From: an uncultured Azospirillum sp.
Lineage (GTDB): Bacteria > Pseudomonadota > Alphaproteobacteria > Azospirillales > Azospirillaceae
DNA length: 64,000 bases
Assembly: GCF_946480385.1 (NCBI RefSeq)
Contig: NZ_CAMLJP010000005.1
Location: 52,239 to 116,238 of the forward strand
Reading direction: 5' to 3'
The position numbers and the translations under genes were made by a program. This document shows, piece by piece, positions 54,184 through 62,370 of the stretch. Under the pieces are notes generated by a model, which saw nothing but the letters and a program-made list of their open reading frames with translations, was not told the origin of the DNA and searched no databases. The first letter of the stretch is position 1. Every line of letters starts with the position of its first letter.

Positions 54184-54381
54184 GACGACAGCCTTCCTCC
54201 GCCCGGCCCTTTGCAAAAAGGGGCGGGACTGGCGAATGATGATGAGCGGGTGTGGTGTTGCCCGGATGCTGGAAGTCCTAGGCCGGACGGTCAAACGGCA
54301 CCCGCCCCTTATTCCGCATCGTGAGAGTGGTTCTTCCCGCGGCACATGGACAGCCGGACCGCCCGTCGGCAACAGTGGCGC

Positions 54382-55167
54382 ATGTCCGAGACGACCCCTC
54401 AGAACCCTGTTCTGCCCCATCCGGCCGCCACGCTGATCCTGCTGCGTGACGGCCCGGACGGGTTGGAACTGCTGGTGATGGAACGTCACGCCGGCCTGCG
54501 TTTCGCCCCCGGCGCCACCGTCTTTCCCGGCGGCCGGCTGGAGGAGGCGGACCATCACCCGCTGTGGCGCGCCCACTGGCCGGAGGGGGAACCACCCGCC
54601 GACCTCGCGTACCGGGTCGCGGCCCTGCGGGAATGCGTGGAGGAGTGTGGCCTGCTGCCGACCCGCGATCCGCTTTCCTCCGCGGCGCTGGCAGACCTGC
54701 GCCGGGGACTGGCGGCGGGGGAGGGCTTCGCCGCGGCGCTGGCGCGGGTCGGAGTCGTCCCCGCGCTCGACCACATGGCGGTGCTGGCCCGCTGGATCAC
54801 GCCGGAGATGCTGCCGCGCAGGTTCGACACGTTGTTCTTTCTGGTCACGGCACCGGACGGGCAGGAGCCGGTCTGCGACGGCGGGGAGGCGGTCGGCGTG
54901 CTGTGGGCCACCCCGCGCCGTCTGCTGGCGGAGGAGGAGGCCGGGCGCCGCCGACTGGTCTTCGCCACGCGGATGACGCTGCTGCGGCTGGCGGGATGCG
55001 CCGACACGGCCGCGGCGATGGCCTCTGCGGCGGTGCCCGGCGAGGGCTTGCCGATGCCGATCCTGCCGCGGCTGGTGGAAACGGCGGCCGGTCCGGTGTT
55101 CCGGATTCCGGCCGGCTGCGGCTTTTTGCCACTGGAGACCTCCGCCGAAAGTGTTAGGCTTGGGTAA
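54382..55167 (+). CDS. Nudix hydrolase family protein
   Basis: 261 residues. Starts ATLILLRDGPDGLELLVMERH and has GGRLEEADHH with the Nudix core RECVEECGLL (RExxEExGU), split by an insertion of about 20 residues as in NUDT19/MutT-like coenzyme A-diphosphatase relatives. Substrate unknown; hydrolysis of a nucleoside diphosphate derivative or acyl-CoA is likely. Divergent from pyk. Confidence 0.85.
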   Translation: MSETTPQNPVLPHPAATLILLRDGPDGLELLVMERHAGLRFAPGATVFPGGRLEEADHHPLWRAHWPEGEPPADLAYRVAALRECVEECGLLPTRDPLSSAALADLRRGLAAGEGFAAALARVGVVPALDHMAVLARWITPEMLPRRFDTLFFLVTAPDGQEPVCDGGEAVGVLWATPRRLLAEEEAGRRRLVFATRMTLLRLAGCADTAAAMASAAVPGEGLPMPILPRLVETAAGPVFRIPAGCGFLPLETSAESVRLG

Positions 55168-55309
55168 GATTAGGCAAGTTCAGTACGGTTTCCGCGATGT
55201 GAAAATTGCGCGGGCGTGCTATTGTGCGACGCGACATGAGCAATCAATCTCCACGCTGACGCTCGACGCCGGATGACGGCACCCCGGGCCGAGGCGGGAG
55301 GATCGCGGA

Positions 55310-55876
55310 ATGGATGTCGGATTCATCGGGGACGGGGAGATGGCCGAGGCGATCATGGACAGGCTGCGGGAGGCCGGGCACCGGCTGCACCGCCACCCCC
55401 ATGGCCGCGGCGACTTCCGCCACCGGGCCGGCGCGTGCGACGTGGTGATGATGCTGTTGCCCGATGCACCCGCGGTCGAGGCCGCCCTCTTCGCCGAGAC
55501 CGGCTTTGCCGCCGCCCTGCCGCCGGACGCGCTGGTGATCGACCTGTCGGCCCTGCCGCCTGCGGAGGCTTTGGCCAACGCCGCGCGGCTCGCCGATCTG
55601 GGTGCCCTGCTGGTCGATGCGCCGGCAGGTGCCGGTCCCGTCCTCAATGTTGGCGGCAGCGACGCGGCCTGTGAGCGGGCCGAACCGCTGCTACGGCTGT
55701 TTACCGATGGCGTCGTCCGTGCCGGCGGTCCCGGTTCGGGGCAGCGGGCACATCTGGTCCGCATGTCGGACAGCAAGATGGCGGACAGGAAAAGCGACGA
55801 TCCGGATGGACTGCACCGGCTGCTGCGTCTGATGGCCTTCGACGGGCCGGCTGAATCCAGGTTGGGCACATCATGA
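55310..55876 (+). CDS. Truncated 3-hydroxyisobutyrate/tartronate-semialdehyde reductase-like protein
   Basis: 188 residues with a Rossmann start (MDVGFIGDGEMAEAIMDRL), DVVMMLLPDAPAVEAAL, VIDLSALPPAEA and LVDAPAGAGP (compare DAPVSGG in the family). Family members have about 290 residues; the C-terminal helical domain with the catalytic lysine is missing, so it should not work as a normal reductase. Stop overlaps the next ATG (ATGA), so it is translated with the PPDK-like protein. Confidence 0.75.
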   Translation: MDVGFIGDGEMAEAIMDRLREAGHRLHRHPHGRGDFRHRAGACDVVMMLLPDAPAVEAALFAETGFAAALPPDALVIDLSALPPAEALANAARLADLGALLVDAPAGAGPVLNVGGSDAACERAEPLLRLFTDGVVRAGGPGSGQRAHLVRMSDSKMADRKSDDPDGLHRLLRLMAFDGPAESRLGTS

Positions 55877-57606
55877 ACACCTCCACCGCTCCCGACATCG
55901 TCCCGATGCACTGCCCGGCCTCCAGCCTGTTCGCGGCCGCACATGACGTGATCGTCCCCTTCGGGGCCGGGCTTGCCGCCGGTCTGGTCGCCGGGCGCGC
56001 CGATGTGGAGCGGCTGGGCAACAAGGGCGGGCGTCTGGTGGAGATGGCGGCGCTCGGCATTCCGGTGCCGCCCGGCTTCGTCATCGCCGCGGAGGCCGGG
56101 CGCGGGCTGGGCGCGGATGAAGCGCTGCCGGCGGGCCTGCGGACGCGGATCGACGACGCCGTCCTGGTGCTGGAGCGGCAGGCGGGCGGGCGGTTCGGCG
56201 GCGGCAACGCCGGCAACGACAGCGCCGCGCCGCTGCTGCTGTCCGTCCGTTCCGGCGCGGCGGTGTCGATGCCCGGCATGATGGACAGCATTCTGAATCT
56301 CGGCCTCAATGACACGACCGTGCAGGGGCTGGCGGCGGCGTCGGGCGATGCGCGCTTCGCCTATGACTGCTATCGCCGACTGGTCCAGTGTTTCGGCTGC
56401 GTGGTGATGGGGGTACCTGGCCACCGGTTCGAGGCGCTGCTGGACGAATACAAGGAGGAGCGCGGGCTTCAGCGCGACGGCGATCTGACGGCGGAGGACT
56501 GGCGCAGCCTGATGCCGCTCTTCCTGCGGCTGGTGGAGACGCGCTGCGGCCGTCCCTTTCCGCAGGATCCGGCGGAACAGCTGCGTCTGGCGGTGGCGGC
56601 GGTCTTCCGCTCCTGGATGAACCCGCGGGCGGTCGCCTTCCGCGCCCTGCACGATGTTCCGGAGGATCTGGGGACGGCGGTGACGGTGCAGGCGATGGTG
56701 TTCGGCAACCGCGGTCCGGAGTCCGGCACCGGCGTTCTGTTCACCCGCGATCCGTCCACCGGCGCGCCCGGGCTGTGCGGCGAGTTCCTGGCCGATGCCC
56801 AGGGCGAGGATGTCGTGTCCGGCACCTGCGATCCCGACCCGCTGAGCGCCAGCCAACCCCATCCCGACCGCTCGATGGAACGCCGCATGCCGACGGTCCA
56901 TGCCGAGCTTTGCCGGGTGGCCGAGCGGTTGGAACAGGCCTTCGGCGACATGCAGGACATCGAGTTCACCGTGGACGGCGGGCGCCTGTTCATCCTGCAG
57001 TCGCGCAGCGGCAAGCGCTCCTCCGAAGCGGCGGTGCGCATCGCCGTCGATATGGTGGAGGAGGGGATCATCAGCCGCGACGAGGCGGTGCGCCGCGTCG
57101 ATCCGCAGGCGCTCGAAGAACTACTGCGCCCGACCCTGACGCCGGAGGCGCTGGCCGCCGCCATCGCGACCGGTCTTCCGGCGTCGCCCGGGGCGGCGAC
57201 CGGCCGGGCCGCCTTCACCACCGACGATGCGCTGCGGCTGTCGCGCGGCGGCGCGCCGGTGATCCTGTGCCGGCCGGAAACCTCGCCGGAGGACATCCAC
57301 GGCATGCAGGCCGCCGTCGGCATCGTCACCGCCCGCGGCGGCTTCACCAGCCACGCCGCCACCGTCGCCCGCGGCATGGGCCGCCCGTGCGTCTGCGGCG
57401 CCCGCGGGCTCCGCATCGACCCGGACGAGGGGGTGATGCGGGCCGGCGAGGTAACGGTCCGCACCGGCGACCTGCTGACCATCGACGGCAGCAACGGCGC
57501 GGTGGTGCTGGGGACTGCCGCCCTGCAGCGGCCGGAGCCGGACGGTGCGACCGCCCGGCTGCTGGACTGGGCGCGGGAATGCGGGGTGGGGCTGGCGGCG
57601 GATTGA
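55873..57606 (+). CDS. PPDK-like protein lacking the PEP/pyruvate barrel
   Basis: 577 residues. Matches the first two thirds of pyruvate phosphate dikinase: GNKGGRLVEMAALGIPVPPGFVI, LLSVRSGAAVSMPGMMDSILNLGLND, GTGVLFTRDPSTGAPGLCGEFL, DMQDIEFTVDGGRLFILQSR (ATP-grasp), then the phosphohistidine domain GIVTARGGFTSHAATVARGMGRPCV. Full PPDKs have about 880 residues; this one ends at the linker before the C-terminal TIM barrel. It could phosphorylate its own histidine but not convert PEP and pyruvate alone. A hairpin follows. Confidence 0.85.
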   Translation: MNTSTAPDIVPMHCPASSLFAAAHDVIVPFGAGLAAGLVAGRADVERLGNKGGRLVEMAALGIPVPPGFVIAAEAGRGLGADEALPAGLRTRIDDAVLVLERQAGGRFGGGNAGNDSAAPLLLSVRSGAAVSMPGMMDSILNLGLNDTTVQGLAAASGDARFAYDCYRRLVQCFGCVVMGVPGHRFEALLDEYKEERGLQRDGDLTAEDWRSLMPLFLRLVETRCGRPFPQDPAEQLRLAVAAVFRSWMNPRAVAFRALHDVPEDLGTAVTVQAMVFGNRGPESGTGVLFTRDPSTGAPGLCGEFLADAQGEDVVSGTCDPDPLSASQPHPDRSMERRMPTVHAELCRVAERLEQAFGDMQDIEFTVDGGRLFILQSRSGKRSSEAAVRIAVDMVEEGIISRDEAVRRVDPQALEELLRPTLTPEALAAAIATGLPASPGAATGRAAFTTDDALRLSRGGAPVILCRPETSPEDIHGMQAAVGIVTARGGFTSHAATVARGMGRPCVCGARGLRIDPDEGVMRAGEVTVRTGDLLTIDGSNGAVVLGTAALQRPEPDGATARLLDWARECGVGLAAD

Positions 57607-57613
57607 GCGTCGA

Positions 57614-57644
57614 GTATCGTGGGGGGGTCAGCCCCCCACGATAC
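57614..57644. terminator. Hairpin between convergent PPDK-like and HDAC-like genes
   Basis: Perfect 13-bp stem GTATCGTGGGGGG / CCCCCCACGATAC with a 5-base loop, placed between the two stop codons. No strong T-run, but very stable. Confidence 0.7.
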
Positions 57645-57649
57645 CTCCA

Positions 57650-58579
57650 TCACCCCCGCATCAGCGCCGTCAGATGGGCGGCGCAGCCTTCCGCCAATCC
57701 GGTCGCGTCATAGCCGCCTTCCAGCGCCGACACCACCCGGCCGCCGCAGACACGGTCGGCAAGCTCCACCAGCTTGCGCGTGACCCATTCGAAATCCTCG
57801 GCGGTGAAGCCGAGCTGGGCCAGCGGGTCGCGCTTGTGTGCGTCGAAGCCGGCGGAAATCAGCAGCAATTCCGGCTGGAACGCCTCCAGCGCCGGCAGGA
57901 TGGCGCGCTCCACCGCTTGGCGGAACTCGACGGAGCCGCTGTATGGCTCCAGCGGCAGGTTCAGGATGTTGTCGTCGACGCCGCGTTCCCAAGAATTGCC
58001 GGTGCCGGGATAGAGCGGCGACTGGTGGGTGGAGGCGAAGAACAGGTCGGGGTCGTCGGCGAACATCGCCTGGGTGCCGTTGCCGTGATGCACGTCGAAA
58101 TCGACCACGGCGATGCGGGTCAGCCCGTGCACCTTGCGGGCATGCTCAGCGCCGACGGCGATGTTGTTGAAGACGCAGAAGCCCATGGCGCGGGCCGGTT
58201 CGGCATGGTGGCCGCAGGGGCGCACCGCGCAGAAGGCGTTGGTCGCCTCGCCGGCCAGCACCGCGTCCACCGCGGCGCAGACCGATCCGGCGGCGCGCAG
58301 GATGGCGCCGCGCGATCCCGGCGACAGCAGCGTGTCGCCGTCCAGCCGCTGATACCCGTCGGCCGGCACGGCGGCGAGCACGGCATCGACGTAAGCGCGG
58401 TCATGGACGCGCGACAGCTGTTCCACATCGGCCTCGGGGGCGGATCGGCGCTCCAGAACGCGGAACTCCGGCCGGTCCAGCACTTGCCACACCACGGCCA
58501 GCCGTTCCGGTGCCTCCGGATGGCCGGGGCCGGTGTCGTGCGCGAAGCAGTCGTGATGGGTGAAGATCAGGGTGGTCAC
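57650..58579 (-). CDS. Histone deacetylase-family (acetoin utilisation/deacetylase-type) hydrolase
   Basis: 309 residues. Zinc-site and catalytic motifs are intact: RPCGHHAEP, VVDFDVHHGNGTQ, SAGFDAHKRDPL and LEGGY. Bacterial members remove acetyl groups from polyamines or proteins. GTG 58579 starts VTTLIFTHHDCFAHDTGPGHPE, where the family begins; GAGG lies upstream. Convergent with the PPDK-like gene. Confidence 0.92.
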   Translation of the reverse strand: MTTLIFTHHDCFAHDTGPGHPEAPERLAVVWQVLDRPEFRVLERRSAPEADVEQLSRVHDRAYVDAVLAAVPADGYQRLDGDTLLSPGSRGAILRAAGSVCAAVDAVLAGEATNAFCAVRPCGHHAEPARAMGFCVFNNIAVGAEHARKVHGLTRIAVVDFDVHHGNGTQAMFADDPDLFFASTHQSPLYPGTGNSWERGVDDNILNLPLEPYSGSVEFRQAVERAILPALEAFQPELLLISAGFDAHKRDPLAQLGFTAEDFEWVTRKLVELADRVCGGRVVSALEGGYDATGLAEGCAAHLTALMRG

Positions 58580-58650
58580 GGGGCAGCCTCTCCCATAGGA
58601 AAGGCGCCGCCGGACAGGATGTGCCGGCGGCGCCATGGTCGGGGAATGGT

Positions 58651-59109
58651 TCAGTGGGCGTAGCCGGTGGTGGCCGGCGGCGGCTCCGCGACCGAGGCGA
58701 CGGTGCCTTCAAGCTCCTGCAGATGCAGGCGGGTGAAGTCGCGTGCGCTGACAACGCCGACCAGATGGCCGTCCTCCAGAACCGGAAGGTGGCGGATATG
58801 GTGCTTGTCCATCAGTTGCAACGCCTGCTGGACGCTGTCGGACGGGGTGCAGGTCACCGGCTGGCGCGTCATCAGCTGCGACACCGGCATGGACAGCAAC
58901 GAACCGCCGCGCTCCAGCAGGGCATGCACGACGTCGCGTTCCGAAAGCACGCCGGCCAGAGTGTTGCCTTCGGTGCGGCAGACATCCTTGACGATCAGGG
59001 CGCTGATGTTCTCCGCCTTCATCAGCTTGACGGCCTCGGCGACCGTGGCGCTGGTCCGCACGGCGACGACGCGGGATTCCTTGGTGCGCAGGATATGTTC
59101 GACCTTCAT
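58651..59109 (-). CDS. CBS-domain pair protein
   Basis: 152 residues with two CBS motifs: VAEAVKLMKAENISALIVKD ... GVLSERDVV and VQQALQLMDKHHIRHLPVLEDG ... GVVSARDFT. Such stand-alone pairs bind adenine nucleotides and regulate partners. ATG 59109; TGGTATGCCA lies 100 bp upstream. Confidence 0.9.
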   Translation of the reverse strand: MKVEHILRTKESRVVAVRTSATVAEAVKLMKAENISALIVKDVCRTEGNTLAGVLSERDVVHALLERGGSLLSMPVSQLMTRQPVTCTPSDSVQQALQLMDKHHIRHLPVLEDGHLVGVVSARDFTRLHLQELEGTVASVAEPPPATTGYAH

Positions 59110-59209
59110 GGTGTGGCTCCTGATCGGCTGGCGGCTGGCAGGAAAACCGTCTGTCGGGCGGCTCTCCCCGGGGCGGCAGGGCGCCCGGCCGGGCGTCGTG
59201 CTATGAATA

Positions 59210-59219
59210 TGGTATGCCA
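59210..59219. promoter_or_regulatory. GntR/FCD-type operator candidate (TGGTATGCCA)
   Basis: Near-perfect palindrome 100 bp upstream of the CBS gene. Read on the minus strand with flanks it is TGGCATACCATATTCAT, similar to the site at 60369-60385. Confidence 0.55.
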
Positions 59220-59324
59220 AATACAGTACGCCACGCAAACAATTTCTATGCCCGCTCATGCGCTGGTGCAGCGCAATCGGAATCGCTCTGTTGGAACCGT
59301 AATGCCAAAGCACAAGAGGCAAAA

Positions 59325-59352
59325 TGTTTGATATGCGGTATGTTTGATATGC
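59325..59352. repeat. Tandem 12-bp direct repeat TGTTTGATATGC
   Basis: Two exact copies at 59325-59336 and 59341-59352, separated by GGTA, so a 16-bp period. Possibly a binding site for a dimeric regulator. Confidence 0.6.
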
Positions 59353-59402
59353 ATGCAAAACGTCGGAGGCATGCAGTATGCGCATGCCCGGCATCGTGTA
59401 CC

Positions 59403-59412
59403 TTGTATACCA
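59403..59412. promoter_or_regulatory. GntR/FCD-type operator candidate (TTGTATACCA)
   Basis: One mismatch from TGGTATACCA, 94 bp before the small membrane-protein gene, similar to the spacing at the CBS and GNAT genes. Confidence 0.4.
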
Positions 59413-59505
59413 AAAAACTTGAACTGAATGCTGCGGCGCGTCATAACAGAATGGTCACGCCGAAGCCGACCAAACAAAAAAGCACCCCACCGAGACACTG
59501 GAGCG

Positions 59506-59727
59506 ATGAACATGTTGGAAATGCTGGTGCTGGCGCTTGTGCTGTCCGTCTTCGGCGGCACGGTCCACTATATTCTGTCGATGCAGATCGCCGCCGCGGG
59601 CAAGTCACAGCGCGATTTCTCTTCTGCGCCGCTTCGCCTCGCCAATCCGACCGAAGCCGATCTCAAGGAGCCGGAAGACGAACTGCCGCCGGGTCCGGCC
59701 TGGGCAAGCTTCCCCCGCGCCTTCTGA
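59506..59727 (+). CDS. Small single-helix membrane protein
   Basis: 73 residues: MNMLEMLVLALVLSVFGGTVHYILSMQ is one hydrophobic helix, followed by a soluble tail ending LPPGPAWASFPRAF. GGAG sits just upstream of ATG 59506; ATG 59512 is also possible. A good terminator follows, supporting a real transcript. Function unknown. Confidence 0.6.
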   Translation: MNMLEMLVLALVLSVFGGTVHYILSMQIAAAGKSQRDFSSAPLRLANPTEADLKEPEDELPPGPAWASFPRAF

Positions 59728-59757
59728 GCTGCGGTTCCACATCCCCGAGTTCGTGAG

Positions 59758-59785
59758 AAAGACGGCCATTCCAGGCCGTCTTTTT
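59758..59785 (+). terminator. Rho-independent terminator
   Basis: Stem AAAGACGGCC / GGCCGTCTTT with an ATTCCA loop and a run of five Ts; also readable from the other strand for the GNAT gene. Confidence 0.9.
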
Positions 59786-59818
59786 CGTTTCCGCCTCTAG
59801 TGGGCACGGCAGGCCCGG

Positions 59819-60262
59819 TCAGGCGAGCGGCAGCACCAGTTGGAAGCTTTTGATGGTCATCCGCTTGCGGTGATAGAAGCGGTGGGCCTCGCCGCGCTGG
59901 ATGCCGGAGATGATCTCCATCTGGGCGCAGCCACGCTCCCGCGCCTCGCCCGCCAGCCAGTCGAACAGCTTTTCGCCCAGCCCGTAGGACCGCTTGGCGG
60001 AACTGGTGACCAGATCCTCCACATACATATAGCGACCGCGTGACAGCGTCTCGTGGACGCGGAAGCCGCCGCAGCCGGCGATCTCGCCGTCCAGCCGCAG
60101 AAGGGCGAGGTTGTAGCCGTCGTCCATCTGGCGGCGAATCTGCGCGCGGTAGGCCTCGGGGTCGGTCATGTGGGTCCGCAGCTCCTTCATGATCGGATAG
60201 CTGGCGGCGATATCGGCATCGTCACGCGCCACGACGATCTCGATGTTCTGCTGCTGGTCCAT
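59819..60262 (-). CDS. GNAT-family N-acetyltransferase
   Basis: 147 residues. GNAT fold: YNLALLRLDGEIAGCGGFRV, YMYVEDLVTSSAKRSYGLGEKLFDWL (acetyl-CoA loop with R/K-x-x-G-x-G-like SYGLGEKL) and the end FYHRKRMTIKSFQLVLPL. Substrate unknown. ATG 60262; TGGCATACCATATGCCA lies about 107 bp upstream. Confidence 0.88.
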   Translation of the reverse strand: MDQQQNIEIVVARDDADIAASYPIMKELRTHMTDPEAYRAQIRRQMDDGYNLALLRLDGEIAGCGGFRVHETLSRGRYMYVEDLVTSSAKRSYGLGEKLFDWLAGEARERGCAQMEIISGIQRGEAHRFYHRKRMTIKSFQLVLPLA

Positions 60263-60368
60263 GGCGGTCGACTCCTTATCAATATGGGTTCTGCCGGGAA
60301 GGGCGTCAGCGCCGGCGGCGGAGACCATGCCGGCCGGCGGTTGCCGGGCCGAACTGTGCCGTCGGAAC

Positions 60369-60385
60369 TGGCATACCATATGCCA
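60369..60385. promoter_or_regulatory. GntR/FCD-type operator candidate (TGGCATA-CCA-TATGCCA)
   Basis: A 17-bp inverted repeat with 7-bp arms, the most symmetric member of the set; its first ten bases are TGGCATACCA. Faces the GNAT gene. Confidence 0.6.
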
Positions 60386-60531
60386 ATAGATTGTCCGGCC
60401 AAAAGCCGTGCCGCCCTACTTTCCGCGTGCCGGAAAATCGAAACGCGACTCTCGCCCCCGCCGACCGGGCGAATGCAGCCTGCAGAAACAGTTCGCCCCT
60501 TCCACTAATCGCTTGCCAGGTGTCCGGCATC

Positions 60532-60541
60532 TGGTATACCA
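60532..60541. promoter_or_regulatory. GntR/FCD-type operator candidate (TGGTATACCA)
   Basis: A perfect 10-bp palindrome identical to the core of ExuR/UxuR boxes, followed by TATTGAT; upstream of OxlT-like gene 2. Confidence 0.6.
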
Positions 60542-60776
60542 TATTGATAATTCCAGATCGGATCAGGACTGCACCGATCTGGCGGGAGGCGAAAATCCGT
60601 CACCCACGCAGCGCAGAGCCCCGAGGCCGCATCCTCGCCGCACTGCCAAGCAAAAGCGAACAACAGCGTCAAATCTCTGAACGCATCTAAGAAGACGCCC
60701 AAAGTAAAAGCCTTAGCATCAAAACAGAAGCGACGCCCGAACCGGCAGAGAACCGCTTCCTAGGAGGAGATAGAAG

Positions 60777-62084
60777 ATGCAGCATACGAATTCGGAGGCG
60801 CAGGGAGCACCGCTCGGCGGCCGCTGGATGCAGTTGGTTATCGGCGTGATCTGCATGTCGATGATCGCGAACCTGCAATATGGCTGGACGCTGTTCGTTA
60901 ACCCCATCGATGAAAAGTACCATTGGGGCCGTGCCGCCATTCAGGTCGCCTTCACCATTTTCGTCGTGACCGAAACCTGGCTGGTGCCGGTCGAAGGCTG
61001 GTTCGTCGACAAGTTCGGTCCCCGCATCGTCGTTGTGGTCGGCGGCATTCTCTGCGCGCTGGCCTGGGTCATCAACTCGTTCGCCGACTCTCTGGCGCTG
61101 CTCTATATCGGTGCCGCCGTCGGCGGTGTCGGTGCCGGTGCCGTGTACGGTACCTGCGTCGGCAACGCGCTGAAGTGGTTCCCGGATCGCCGCGGTCTGG
61201 CCGCCGGCCTGACGGCTGCCGGCTTCGGTGCCGGTTCCGCCCTGACGGTCGTGCCGATCGCCACCATGATCAAGACCTCCGGCTTCGAGCAGACCTTCCT
61301 GGTGTTCGGTCTCGGCCAGGGCCTGATCGTCTTCGCGCTGGCCTGGTTCCTGAAGGAAGCCAACCCGGCCCTGCTGCCGAAGGGCAAGTCCACCGTAAAT
61401 CAGAGCCGCCGCAACTACACCCCGCAGGAGACGCTGAAGTCGCCGGTCTTCTGGGTGATGTACCTGATGTTCGTCATGGTCGCCGCCGGCGGTCTGATGG
61501 CCACCGCCCAGCTCGGCCCGATCGCCAAGGACTTCCATCTCGACGGCGCTCCCGTCAGCATCATGGGCCTGACCCTGCCGGCGCTGACCTTCGCCCTGAC
61601 CATCGACCGCGTGCTGAACGGCGTTACCCGTCCCTTCTTCGGCTGGGTGTCGGACCATATCGGTCGTGAAAACACGATGTTTGTCGCCTTCGCCATCGAA
61701 GCGGTCGGCATCCTGGCGCTGAACCAATGGGGCCATCAGCCGGTCGCCTTCGTCATCCTGACCGGTCTGGTGTTCTTCGCCTGGGGTGAAATCTACAGCC
61801 TGTTCCCGTCCTGCTGCGCCGACAGCTTCGGGTCAAAGTTCGCCACCACCAACGCCGGCCTGCTCTACACCGCCAAGGGTACCGCCTCGCTGGTCGTTCC
61901 CTTCGCCAACATCATCGTGGCGTCCAGCGGGTCCTGGCAGACGGTGTTCTTCTTCGCCGCCGCGGTCAATGCCATCGCCGCCTTCATGGCCCTGTTCGTC
62001 CTGAAGCCGATGCGTGCCCGTCAGATCGCCGAGGACACCGTCCAGCCGGTCGGCGGCAAGCTGGCCACCGAAGGCGCCGATTGA
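60777..62084 (+). CDS. Oxalate/formate antiporter family MFS transporter (copy 2)
   Basis: 435 residues, twelve helices, closely matching copy 1 over the full length (GGRWMQLVIGVICMSMIANLQYGWTLFV, YGTCVGNALKWFPDRRGLAAGLTAAGFGAG, GWVSDHIGRENTMF). AGGAGGAGAT lies before ATG 60777. It uses more T-ending codons than the neighbours (GGTCTC, GCCGGTTCC), perhaps a sign of high expression. Likely oxalate or related dicarboxylate exchange. Confidence 0.92.
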   Translation: MQHTNSEAQGAPLGGRWMQLVIGVICMSMIANLQYGWTLFVNPIDEKYHWGRAAIQVAFTIFVVTETWLVPVEGWFVDKFGPRIVVVVGGILCALAWVINSFADSLALLYIGAAVGGVGAGAVYGTCVGNALKWFPDRRGLAAGLTAAGFGAGSALTVVPIATMIKTSGFEQTFLVFGLGQGLIVFALAWFLKEANPALLPKGKSTVNQSRRNYTPQETLKSPVFWVMYLMFVMVAAGGLMATAQLGPIAKDFHLDGAPVSIMGLTLPALTFALTIDRVLNGVTRPFFGWVSDHIGRENTMFVAFAIEAVGILALNQWGHQPVAFVILTGLVFFAWGEIYSLFPSCCADSFGSKFATTNAGLLYTAKGTASLVVPFANIIVASSGSWQTVFFFAAAVNAIAAFMALFVLKPMRARQIAEDTVQPVGGKLATEGAD

Positions 62085-62310
62085 AAGGAAAGGGAAGTCC
62101 CCGCCGACCGGGGGGCCGGCCGGGACTCCAGATAAAGGCGGCATCTTTCACCGCCGAATTCACCGCCAAACGGCACGACAAGCCGGCATCGGGACCACCG
62201 CATTGGTCCCGGTGTCGGTTTGTCGCGTTTTGGGAGGCAGCGTTGTGAACCGCATCGGAGGGTGAGCGTCACAAAACACGCATCCCGGCAGAGCCCGCTT
62301 CAAAGGCTGA

Positions 62311-62328
62311 TATTCTGTATACAGAATA
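62311..62328. promoter_or_regulatory. 18-bp perfect palindrome TATTCTGTATACAGAATA
   Basis: A fully symmetric site 43 bp before the TauE/SafE gene. It shares the GTATAC centre with the TGGTATACCA sites but has different arms, so it may belong to the same or a related GntR regulator. Confidence 0.6.
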
Positions 62329-62370
62329 CGAGTTGTATCGTCAACACCGATCGAAAGGGGTGGTTCGATC

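Larger units (their letters stand above)
59110..59505. other. Divergent regulatory region with repeats
   Basis: About 400 bp, clearly more AT-rich than the genes. Contains TGGTATGCCA (59210), tandem TGTTTGATATGC (59325 and 59341), and TTGTATACCA (59403). It must hold promoters for the CBS gene and the small membrane protein. No gene recognised. Confidence 0.5.
60263..60776. other. Long divergent regulatory region between GNAT and OxlT-like gene 2
   Basis: About 510 bp with two operator-like palindromes (60369-60385 and 60532-60541). The segment 60550-60776 would be the untranslated leader of the OxlT-like gene 2 message. No gene, tRNA or known riboswitch recognised. Confidence 0.45.

Noticed and set aside
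52720..54774. Long N-terminal extension of pyruvate kinase (684 codons)
   Set aside because: The extra 197 codons are antisense to the Nudix gene; the conserved protein starts at 54183.
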